DNA of 51,447 nt from an uncultured Kiritimatiellota bacterium (GTDB lineage: Bacteria; Verrucomicrobiota; Kiritimatiellia; RFP12; UBA1067), in assembly GCA_934654805.1 (NCBI GenBank), contig CAKUGW010000004.1, forward strand, positions 1-51,447, in the 5' to 3' direction. The notes beneath the pieces were generated by a model. That model worked only from the letters and a program-made list of their open reading frames with translations. It was not told where the DNA came from and did not search any database. A program made the position numbers and the translations under genes. How positions within the stretch are numbered: the first letter of the stretch is position 1; every line of letters begins with the position of its first letter. Shown here one piece after another: positions 1-9,992 of this stretch.

Positions 1-2564
<2,564 letters not shown>

Positions 2565-2606
2565 CTTTTAGAACCCTCCTGTAGAACCTTTCAGAAAATT
2601 TCGCGT

Positions 2607-2612
2607 ATTATA
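2607..2612 (-). promoter_or_regulatory. -10 box of the ileS promoter
   Basis: TATAAT followed by ACGCG on the minus strand, 42 nt upstream of the ileS ATG. No convincing -35 box is visible. The same TATAAT-AC(G/C)CG string recurs before other genes in the window. Confidence 0.7.
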
Positions 2613-2713
2613 CCAAATTTCGCCGCCCCAGACCTGAAGGAATAGCCCTTACAAACCATTGTCCGCAGACCAACGCGGCATTACACATTCTGAACAACGC
2701 CCGACCACGGGGG

Positions 2714-2742
2714 CCTGTCCCCATGCGGACAGGGGGTCTGTC
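2714..2742. repeat. GC-rich word hairpin upstream of gltD
   Basis: CCTGTCC (2714-2720) and GGACAGG (2727-2733) form a 7-bp stem, followed by a second CTGTCCCC word at 2738. Related words occur at 24226-24240 (GTGGGGACAGGCCCC) and, more loosely, next to the RAYT gene (GGGTCAGACCC). It lies in the gltD leader. Confidence 0.6.
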
Positions 2743-2791
2743 CCCACGTTGGCACGGGCTTTGCAAACATCCGGAATCGGAGATTCTGCAC

Positions 2792-4171
2792 ATGGAACGC
2801 ATTCACGACTACTATCGCCCCGTCACCGAACGCACCGCCGACTTCAGGGAGGTCGAGCGTCCGCTCACGGCGGTCGACCTGCAGCCGCAGGTCGAGCGCT
2901 GCCTTTCCTGCGGCGTCCCCTTCTGCCACGGCTACGGCTGCCCGCTCGGCAACCTCGTCCCCGACCAGGACCGCGCCGTCGCGCGCGGCGAGCTGAAGCG
3001 CGCCTACGAGCTGCTGTCCGTCAACAGCGACTTCCCGGAGTTCACGGCCCGCGTCTGCCCCGCGCTCTGCGAGTCGTGCTGCGTCCACCAGCTCGACGAG
3101 GAGTCGGTCATGGTGCGCCAGAGCGAGAAGCTGATCATCGAGACGGCGTTCGCGCACGGCTGGGTCGTGCCGCGTCCGCCGGCGGCCGAAAACGGCAAGC
3201 GCGCCGCCGTCATCGGCGCGGGCCCGGCCGGGCTCTCCGCCGCCGTCACGCTGCGCCGCAAGGGCTGGGCCGTCACGGTCTTCGAGAAGAACCGCGACAT
3301 CGGCGGTCTCCTGCGCTACGGCATCCCCTGCTTCAAGCTCGACAAGTCCGTCATCGACCGCCGCCGCAAGATCCTCGAAGCCGAGGGCATCGTCTTCCGG
3401 ACGGACACGGAAGTCGGCGTCGACGTCTCGGCCGCGTATCTCGCGCGCACCTTCGACGCGGTCGTCGTCGCCCTCGGCACGCCCGCCGCGCGCGACCTGA
3501 AGATTCCCGGCCGCGACAAGGCGGGCATCCATCTCGCGCTGGAGTTCCTCTCCCGCCAGAACCGCCTCCTGACAGGCGAACTCCCCCAACCCCCGACCCC
3601 CGACTCCCGTCCCCCAACCCTCAACGCACACGGCCGCAACGTCCTCGTGATCGGCGGCGGCGACACGGGCTCCGACTGCGTCGGCACGGCCATCCGCCAG
3701 GGCGCGCAGTCGGTGACGCAGATCGAGATCATGCCGAAGCCGCCGGCGACGCGCAGCCCCTCGACGCCGTGGCCGCTCTGGCCCTACGAGCTGCGCACGA
3801 GCTCCAGCCACCTGGAGGGCTGCGAACGACGCTGGAACCTCAACTCGCTGAAGTTCCTCGGCGACGGCCACGTGACGGGCGTCGAGGTCGAGGCGGTCGA
3901 CTGGACGTTCGACGCGAACGGCAAGCCGCTGAAGTTCGCGCCGCGCACAGGCGCGAAGGAGACGATCAAGGCCGATCTCGTCCTGCTTGCGATGGGCTTC
4001 ACGGGCGTGCCGACCGACCACCCGGTCGTCCGCCAGCTTGCGCTCGCCCAGACGCCGCGCACGGCGCTCGTCTCCGCGCCTGAGCGGAACGTCTTCTGCG
4101 TCGGCGACTGCGCAAGCGGCGCGTCGCTCGTCGTGCGCGCCCTCGCGAGCGGCAAGGCCCTGCCGCTTTAG
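2792..4171 (+). CDS. gltD: Glutamate synthase small subunit (NADPH-dependent, GltD)
   Basis: Passes electrons from NAD(P)H through FAD and 4Fe-4S clusters to the glutamate synthase large subunit, for ammonia assimilation. Start taken at the ATG in ...CACATGGAACGC, which gives 459 residues beginning MERIHDYYRP; more upstream starts would translate the hairpin. N-terminal cluster ligands are Cys37, 40, 45 and 50. The FAD fold GAGPAG is near residue 141 and the NAD(P) fold GGGDTG near 285. Oddities: residues about 264-278 are encoded by six tandem heptamers, and the protein ends at SGKALPL, some ten residues earlier than usual. No gltB lies in the window. It is the only clear plus-strand gene and converges on the regulator at 4179 with a 7-bp gap. 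Confidence 0.93.
   Translation: MERIHDYYRPVTERTADFREVERPLTAVDLQPQVERCLSCGVPFCHGYGCPLGNLVPDQDRAVARGELKRAYELLSVNSDFPEFTARVCPALCESCCVHQLDEESVMVRQSEKLIIETAFAHGWVVPRPPAAENGKRAAVIGAGPAGLSAAVTLRRKGWAVTVFEKNRDIGGLLRYGIPCFKLDKSVIDRRRKILEAEGIVFRTDTEVGVDVSAAYLARTFDAVVVALGTPAARDLKIPGRDKAGIHLALEFLSRQNRLLTGELPQPPTPDSRPPTLNAHGRNVLVIGGGDTGSDCVGTAIRQGAQSVTQIEIMPKPPATRSPSTPWPLWPYELRTSSSHLEGCERRWNLNSLKFLGDGHVTGVEVEAVDWTFDANGKPLKFAPRTGAKETIKADLVLLAMGFTGVPTDHPVVRQLALAQTPRTALVSAPERNVFCVGDCASGASLVVRALASGKALPL
3584..3625. repeat. Six-heptamer array inside gltD
   Basis: Exactly six consecutive 7-mers (CCCCAAC, CCCCGAC, CCCCGAC, TCCCGTC, CCCCAAC, CCTCAAC), 42 bp or 14 codons, so the frame is preserved. It falls in the loop just before the second dinucleotide-binding motif, where family members have variable short linkers. 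Confidence 0.8.
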
Positions 4172-4178
4172 GCCGCCG

Positions 4179-5384
4179 TCACGACACGGGCGCGCCGGCG
4201 TCGCGCGCGCGACGCCATTCGCGCAGGGACAGGCCCTCGGCCGACTTGAAGAAGACGCGCAGCTGCGCCGTCGATTTCCAGCCGCACTGGGCCGCGATCG
4301 ACTCCAGCGGCACGTTCGGCCGCGCCAGCAGCTCCTTCACGCGCGCCAGCCGCACCCGGCTGATCTCCTCCTGCACCGAATGGCCGGTCAGCTCGCGGAA
4401 GCGCAGCTCCGCCAGCCGCCGCGAAACGCCAAGCTCGACGAAGACGTCTCGCGGCTTCAGTCCGCCGCAGGCGCGCAAGCGGACGATCTCCAGCGCCTTG
4501 GACACGGCGGCATTGGCGCGCGGCAGCCGACGGGTCGACTGGCGCCGCACGATGCCGTCTGCCGCGAAAAGCCGCTGACGGTCGCCCGCATACGCGTCGC
4601 GCGCCGCGAGGCGCTCGTCGAGCAGGCGGGCCGCCAGCCGGCCGGCCTCCGTGAAGTTCGGGCGGATGCTCGACAGCGTCGGCTTGACGTGTTCGCACAG
4701 CGACTCGTCGTTGTCGATGCCCAGCACCAGCACGTCGTCCGGCACCCGGACGCCGACCGCATGGCAGGTGCTGATCGCCTCCGTCGCGAGCTGGTCGTTC
4801 GCCGCCAGCAGGCCACACGGCTTCGGCAGCGTATTCAGCCAGGCGCCGAACGCCTGCGCGAAATCCTCCGTCCGCGCGACGCGATCCGACTTCCAGAACG
4901 GGCGCGCGAACGCCTGGGCGTCCCGTCCCGACAGCTGCAGGGCCTCGCGAAAGCACCGCTCCCGCTCCTCGCTCCAGAAGATGTTGCCGAACCCGAAGAA
5001 GGCGAAGGACGCGAGGCCGAGCGACAGGAACTCGCGCGCGGCGACACGACCAAGCGAGGACGAATCGTGGCTGACGCGCAAGGCGTCCTTCGCAAGGCCC
5101 CGCTGGTCGCAGACCAGGTAGACGACAGGAATCGTGCCGAAGACATCCGACAGAAGGACGCCCTTCTCGTCCATCGCGCCCTCGACGAGAACGCCGTCGG
5201 GCCGCCAGAACCCGAGCAGCTCCTCGATGGCCTTGCGCTCCATCTCGTGCTCGGCGACGAAAACCGTCCAGCCCTGCGCCTGGGCATGGCGGTAGATCCC
5301 GTCCTGCATCTCGTTCCACGACGAGCGGACCGAGGTGTGGAAGACGAGAACCGTCGTCTCGTCGCGACGTCGTGCCTTCTTCAT
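4179..5384 (-). CDS. XylR-type transcriptional regulator (sugar-binding domain plus AraC HTH)
   Basis: A 401-residue cytoplasmic DNA-binding protein. Residues about 10-275 have the LacI/periplasmic-binding-protein-like fold (GDRQ and VLGIDNDESLCEHVKPTLSSI are typical of the effector domain's end). The last ~110 residues are an AraC-type double helix-turn-helix (LRFRELTGHSV; IAAQCGWKSTAQLRVFFK). This architecture is that of XylR of enteric bacteria, which activates sugar catabolism genes on ligand binding. The ligand cannot be read from the sequence. Its ATG overlaps the stop codon of the GH78 gene (ATGA), so it is the last gene of the glycan cluster and probably controls it. Confidence 0.85.
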   Translation of the reverse strand: MKKARRRDETTVLVFHTSVRSSWNEMQDGIYRHAQAQGWTVFVAEHEMERKAIEELLGFWRPDGVLVEGAMDEKGVLLSDVFGTIPVVYLVCDQRGLAKDALRVSHDSSSLGRVAAREFLSLGLASFAFFGFGNIFWSEERERCFREALQLSGRDAQAFARPFWKSDRVARTEDFAQAFGAWLNTLPKPCGLLAANDQLATEAISTCHAVGVRVPDDVLVLGIDNDESLCEHVKPTLSSIRPNFTEAGRLAARLLDERLAARDAYAGDRQRLFAADGIVRRQSTRRLPRANAAVSKALEIVRLRACGGLKPRDVFVELGVSRRLAELRFRELTGHSVQEEISRVRLARVKELLARPNVPLESIAAQCGWKSTAQLRVFFKSAEGLSLREWRRARDAGAPVS

Positions 5385-7882
5385 CGACCGACCCTCGACA
5401 CCTTATCCCGCAACGGCGTCTCGACGCCCTGCCAGACGAAGACGCCGTCCAGGCCGTCCGGCAGCGCGACCTCGCCGGAGACGCGGCCGTCCGCGAACGT
5501 CAGGTCGACGGAGATGTCGCCTTGCGGGGCGGGCATTGTCGCGCGAATGAACGTCAGGGGCCCCGGCTGCGGCGCGATGCGCACGCGCGCGAAGCCGTCC
5601 GCGTCCGGCCGGATGCCCGCGAGGCCCGTCTGCAGGTGGTAGAGCGGATGCGCGCCCCAGGCGTGGCAGTCGCTGCGGCCGCGCCGACCCGGCGCCTCCG
5701 GCGGCGTCTTGAGGCCGTCCCGCACGAAGCCACGCCAGAGGTCGAGCCTCTTGAGGAAGAGATCCGGCCGGCCGAACTTGAAGTACGTCTCGAAGAGGGA
5801 ATGCGAGAAGTAGACCGTCGCCGGCGCAAGCCCCTTCTCCCGGACGAGCCCGTCGAACGCGCGCGCCGCGCGATCGGCGGGCAGGACGTCCGCGAGGAGC
5901 GCGAGGCACTGCGCGTGCTCCGAGAAGCGGTCTTTCGCGCGCGTGTCGGCGACGAGGCCGCGCGCGTCGTCCCAGAACGCCGCGACGACGGCCCACGCGA
6001 CGGCCTCCGCCTTCGCCTGCCAGTAGGCCCCCATCGCGGCGTCCCCGCACGCGCGCTCGGCGTGTGCCGCCGAACGGAGCGCGCAGACGTAGAGGAGGCT
6101 GTTGACCGCCGAGCAGCCGCGCCGTCCGTCCGGCGCGCTGCCGAGCCACCCCCACGGCTCGCTCCAGTCCACGAAGCTCCAGCCCGGCAGGTTTTCGAGA
6201 AGGCCGTCCGCGTTGCGGTACGTGTCGATCTGCGAGAGCGTCTGGCGGAGGCCGGGGATGCGCTGGCGGAGGAACTCGTTCGCGCCGTGCCAGCGCGCGT
6301 AGTCGCCGAGCATCAGCGCCCAGCACAGCGAGAACGTCGCCGAGTCCTGCTCGTGGACAGACGGGAAGTTCATGCGGATCATCCCGTTGCCGCGGCGCGC
6401 AGCGTCGAAAATGCCGATGCCGTAGCGCAGGAGGCGGTCGTCGCCCGAAAGCGTGTTGAGGACGAGCATCTCCACGCGCGTGTCGCCGGGGTACATCTGC
6501 TGCTCGAAGTAGGGGCAGTCCATGAACATCTCGTGGAGGCAGTTCTGCAGGCCGCGCACGGCAATCCGGCTGATGTCCTCAATGGAGGGGTCGTCGCACG
6601 CGAACGACGACCGCACCGCGAGGGGCGTTCGCGACTCGACGAGCCCGAGCCGCGTGAGCGCGAGCGGCGCGTCAGCCGTCCGGACCGCGATCTCGACCCA
6701 GCGGCCGCACTTCCACCACGGCGTCGTGAACGACGCGGACGCGCGGCCGTCCGGCAGGAACGTGTCGTGCATCGCGCGCAGCATCCGCTTGCCGAGGAAT
6801 TCGTCGCGGTTGCCCTTGTGGAGGTAGAGCTCGCCCAGCCGCCCCGTCTCGGCGAACGGCGCGTACAGCGCCTCGGCCCAGCGCCAGCGGATTTCCGCAC
6901 CCGCACCGCCAGACGTGCCGAGGTCGGGGAACGCGCAGTAGTAGTCGCCGAGATCCCAGAGGAAGCGGACGGACGTCCGGGCGGGGATCTCGACCCGCGC
7001 GCCGGCCTTGAGGAGGCGGTCGAAACGCGCCGTCCATGCGCGAGCCGCGTCCGCCGCCGCATAGACGGCGTTCGTCTCGTCGAAGAGCGGCTGCGCGGCC
7101 CGCACCGCGCCCGGCGCGCAGGGCCGCTCCAGCTCGTCCAGTCGCTCGGTCGGGAAGAGCGCCCAGCCCCGGCAGGGATTGCCGTAGTCGCTCGCCCGGA
7201 CAGGTTCGCGCACGACAGTCGTCGGCTGCCACGCGAGGTCGTGCCAGTCGAGGAAGCCGGTTCCGCGCACGATGTTCTCGCGGCCCGTCATCGTGTCCGG
7301 ATCGGTCACGCCGCCATACGTCTGGCACGGCACGCGCGCCGACTGCCACGCCGCCCGGCCTGTCGTCAGCTGCGCGTCGTAGGCGCCCTCGGCCTTCAGG
7401 ACGAAGCCGCCGCGTCCGCTCGTCAGGATCGAGGGCGGGCCGTTCCGACCGAGGTGGAAGACGACCGCCTCCAGCGTGTGCGCGCCGGGCGCCAGCCCCT
7501 CGACGAAATAGCTTTGGTAGTACCAGCGGTCAAGGAATCCCTTGTGCGGCCCGCGCGAGACGACGCGCCCGTCCAGCAGGAGGACGTAGCGCGGATCGGC
7601 CGAGACGTCGAAGACGAGCGGCGCGCCGTCGGACGTGAAATCGCAGCGGAAGCGGACGATCGGAAAGGCGTTCCCGCCCTTGAAGTCGGCCCCTGCCGTC
7701 CAGATCCAGGCAGCCTCGTCGATTGCCTGGAGCGGACGCAGGTTCACGTCGCCGCGCGTGAAGCGTTCCTCCCGAAAGACCTGCCGAACCTCAAACGCCT
7801 CGACGGACAGCGCGGCGGCGAACGCCCACACCGCGAGAAAAGACCGCACGACCACCCCTCGTCCTCTGTTCTTCATTTGCAT
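5381..7882 (-). CDS. Secreted GH78-like alpha-L-rhamnosidase
   Basis: Predicted to release terminal L-rhamnose from plant or microbial glycans. 833 residues from ATG 7882 (GAGGAG nine nt upstream); signal peptide about residues 1-30 (FLAVWAFAAALSVEA). The N-terminal part has the beta-sandwich lead-in WIWTAGADF; the central and C-terminal parts form the (alpha/alpha)6 barrel with MFMDCPYFEQQMYPGD near residue 460, matching the DCPxR-E-x-GD catalytic region of GH78, then NLPGWSFVDW. Length fits the family. It follows the six-hairpin glycosidase by 19 bp and overlaps the regulator by 4 nt. Exact substrate is unproven. Confidence 0.85.
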   Translation of the reverse strand: MQMKNRGRGVVVRSFLAVWAFAAALSVEAFEVRQVFREERFTRGDVNLRPLQAIDEAAWIWTAGADFKGGNAFPIVRFRCDFTSDGAPLVFDVSADPRYVLLLDGRVVSRGPHKGFLDRWYYQSYFVEGLAPGAHTLEAVVFHLGRNGPPSILTSGRGGFVLKAEGAYDAQLTTGRAAWQSARVPCQTYGGVTDPDTMTGRENIVRGTGFLDWHDLAWQPTTVVREPVRASDYGNPCRGWALFPTERLDELERPCAPGAVRAAQPLFDETNAVYAAADAARAWTARFDRLLKAGARVEIPARTSVRFLWDLGDYYCAFPDLGTSGGAGAEIRWRWAEALYAPFAETGRLGELYLHKGNRDEFLGKRMLRAMHDTFLPDGRASASFTTPWWKCGRWVEIAVRTADAPLALTRLGLVESRTPLAVRSSFACDDPSIEDISRIAVRGLQNCLHEMFMDCPYFEQQMYPGDTRVEMLVLNTLSGDDRLLRYGIGIFDAARRGNGMIRMNFPSVHEQDSATFSLCWALMLGDYARWHGANEFLRQRIPGLRQTLSQIDTYRNADGLLENLPGWSFVDWSEPWGWLGSAPDGRRGCSAVNSLLYVCALRSAAHAERACGDAAMGAYWQAKAEAVAWAVVAAFWDDARGLVADTRAKDRFSEHAQCLALLADVLPADRAARAFDGLVREKGLAPATVYFSHSLFETYFKFGRPDLFLKRLDLWRGFVRDGLKTPPEAPGRRGRSDCHAWGAHPLYHLQTGLAGIRPDADGFARVRIAPQPGPLTFIRATMPAPQGDISVDLTFADGRVSGEVALPDGLDGVFVWQGVETPLRDKVSRVGR

Positions 7883-7901
7883 CAGGCTTGACTCCTCGCG
7901 T

Positions 7902-9929
7902 TCACTTGACCGCGTTGCGGACGATGCGCCCACCCTTCACTTCGCGGTCGATCCAGCGGCCCTGGCCGTCGGGGAGGCGGAAGGCGTAGTCCGTCCACGA
8001 CTTCGGCACCGTGCCGCGCACGAGCATCTCGTTCACCGCGAAGACGCAGTTGCCGCTCGCCGTCGTGAACCACGGGTGGATGCGCAGCCCCGGCTCGTTG
8101 ATCTCCCACGTCTCGCCGAACGGGCCCATCGCCCCCGCCGCCTCCTGAAGCCAGCGCACCGGCTCCGTGCGGTCGCCGAGCGCGGTCATCGAGGCGGACA
8201 TCTTCGCCGCATACCACGGGCAGACGCTCTTGCCCATCGGGTACATGTTCCCCGCCGCCTTGCCCGCGTTGATGAAGTGCCACGCCGCGTTCGTCTGGCG
8301 CGCCTCGCCCTGCGGGAAAATCGGGAACGGATAAAGTCCGCCAAGCGTTCCGACCGACTCCTCCGTGCAGTTCTCGTAGGCGACGTAGCGCGTTCCCGTC
8401 GGGTCGGTCGGCAGCCCCTTCACGAGGCGATCCGCCGTCGCGCGGAAGTCCGCCGCCTCGTCCCGGTCGACGCCGAGGACGTCCGCCGCATCCGCCGCGA
8501 CGCGCAGGGCGTAAATCGCCGAGCAGGTCGAGAGGAACGCCTTGTCCTTCGACGGGCCGAGGCGTTCGAGGTCGGTGCAGCGTCCGATCCACGCAACGCC
8601 GTCCGGCCCTTCGAGAATCCAGTTGTTGCGGTAGAAACGCGCACATTCGAGAACGATCGGATAGCCGACCTTTTCGAGGTAGTCCCGGTCGCCCGAGTAG
8701 GCGTACTGCGTCCACGCGCTGCGGGCGATGGAGCCCATCGCGAAGATGTGATCCATCCAGAAGCCGATGCCGGCCGTCTCGACGTCGCCCTCCTCCAGCG
8801 ACATCCAGAGCCACCGCGCACCGTACTTGCCGCGCCGCGTGTAGTGGCTCTGCCGCGTGAGTGCGCGGTGCATGACGGCGTAGCGCCAGTCTGGACAGCG
8901 CCGCGCGACCGAGAAGTGGCCGGACGAGACGAGGCCGTCGTGGATGTACATCTCATCGAAGCCGAAGTATTTGCCCTGCCAGTGGAACGGGAAGATGCCG
9001 ACCGGGAAGCCCCAGCGCGTCGCGTTGCACCGCAAATGATACTGCTGCACATCATACATGCGCTGGAGTTTCGCGTCCGGCAGGCGCACGAAGCTCTCGG
9101 ACCAGTAGTCGGCCCAGAGTTTCGCATGAATGGCGAAAAGGCCGTCCCAGTCGGTCTGCGGAATCGCCGTCGGCGTCTTCTCGAACGTGTCGGAGTAGGT
9201 GACGAACCAGGCGTGGGACGTCTTCGCGCCCGGCGCGAGCGTGACGTCGCGGCGGATAAGCCCGCCGTCACAGGCCGTCACGGCGATGTCGAAGCCAATC
9301 ACGTTCTGTCCGTAGGTGAGGCCATGGAAGACGCGGCGGACGTCGGTGTTCGGCTCGTCCCAGATGCCGCGCATACGGACGTAGGGCGAGGTCTCGAAGT
9401 AGCGATCCTGCTTCGTCCACGCGCCGACGAGGCGGCCGTGCGGATCGATCGTGTAGTCGAGATCGAGCGTCAGGTTGAGCGGCTTGCTGCCCGTGTTCGC
9501 GACCGTTCGGCGGATCGTGACGACGTTGCGGTCAAGCGCGCAGAAGATCTCGGTCGTCGCCTCCAGCCCCTCGTCGAACGCGCCTACGCACGTGACGAGC
9601 GCCTGGCGGATGTCGAGCGTCTGCGACCACGCCGCCGGGAGGCCGACCGCCTTGCCGTCGATTTCCAGCGTCGGGTTGAAGCGACCGAACGCGAAGAGTT
9701 CCGCGTCGCGCGCGGGGCCACGCCGTCCCTGCCAGTAGACGGTCGTGAGCATCTTGTTGTATTCGGCGCCGCTCTGCCCGCCCGTCCATTCGACGAGCAT
9801 GTTGAGGTCGCCGTTCGAGATCAGCGGCGGCGAGTAGCCTTCAGGCGGCGTCGGCCCCGTTCCGCAGAGCCGCCCGGCCAGCGGATCGGACACAAGCGCC
9901 ACCGCGCAGAGAAGCATGGATGTTGTCAT
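7902..9929 (-). CDS. Secreted six-hairpin glycosidase (GH65/GH95-like)
   Basis: A 675-residue exported enzyme with the N-terminal beta-sandwich (ISNGDLNMLVEW) and an (alpha/alpha)6 barrel. The string KYFGFDEMYIHDGL near residue 326 resembles the WD/E-containing substrate-binding segment of GH65 and relatives; ENCTEESVGTLGGLYPF and FGETWEINEPG may contribute the catalytic acid. I cannot choose between GH65, GH95 or an unnumbered clan member. A short signal peptide (MTTSMLLCAVALVS) is present. AAGGAA lies before the ATG. Cotranscribed with the GH78 gene downstream; the upstream gap of 63 bp holds no clear promoter. Confidence 0.7.
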   Translation of the reverse strand: MTTSMLLCAVALVSDPLAGRLCGTGPTPPEGYSPPLISNGDLNMLVEWTGGQSGAEYNKMLTTVYWQGRRGPARDAELFAFGRFNPTLEIDGKAVGLPAAWSQTLDIRQALVTCVGAFDEGLEATTEIFCALDRNVVTIRRTVANTGSKPLNLTLDLDYTIDPHGRLVGAWTKQDRYFETSPYVRMRGIWDEPNTDVRRVFHGLTYGQNVIGFDIAVTACDGGLIRRDVTLAPGAKTSHAWFVTYSDTFEKTPTAIPQTDWDGLFAIHAKLWADYWSESFVRLPDAKLQRMYDVQQYHLRCNATRWGFPVGIFPFHWQGKYFGFDEMYIHDGLVSSGHFSVARRCPDWRYAVMHRALTRQSHYTRRGKYGARWLWMSLEEGDVETAGIGFWMDHIFAMGSIARSAWTQYAYSGDRDYLEKVGYPIVLECARFYRNNWILEGPDGVAWIGRCTDLERLGPSKDKAFLSTCSAIYALRVAADAADVLGVDRDEAADFRATADRLVKGLPTDPTGTRYVAYENCTEESVGTLGGLYPFPIFPQGEARQTNAAWHFINAGKAAGNMYPMGKSVCPWYAAKMSASMTALGDRTEPVRWLQEAAGAMGPFGETWEINEPGLRIHPWFTTASGNCVFAVNEMLVRGTVPKSWTDYAFRLPDGQGRWIDREVKGGRIVRNAVK

Positions 9930-9992
9930 GGTTATTTGTTCCTTGTTTGCTTAGAATAAAATTCATGTTGCTTTCGCTGAACGCAGATACCC

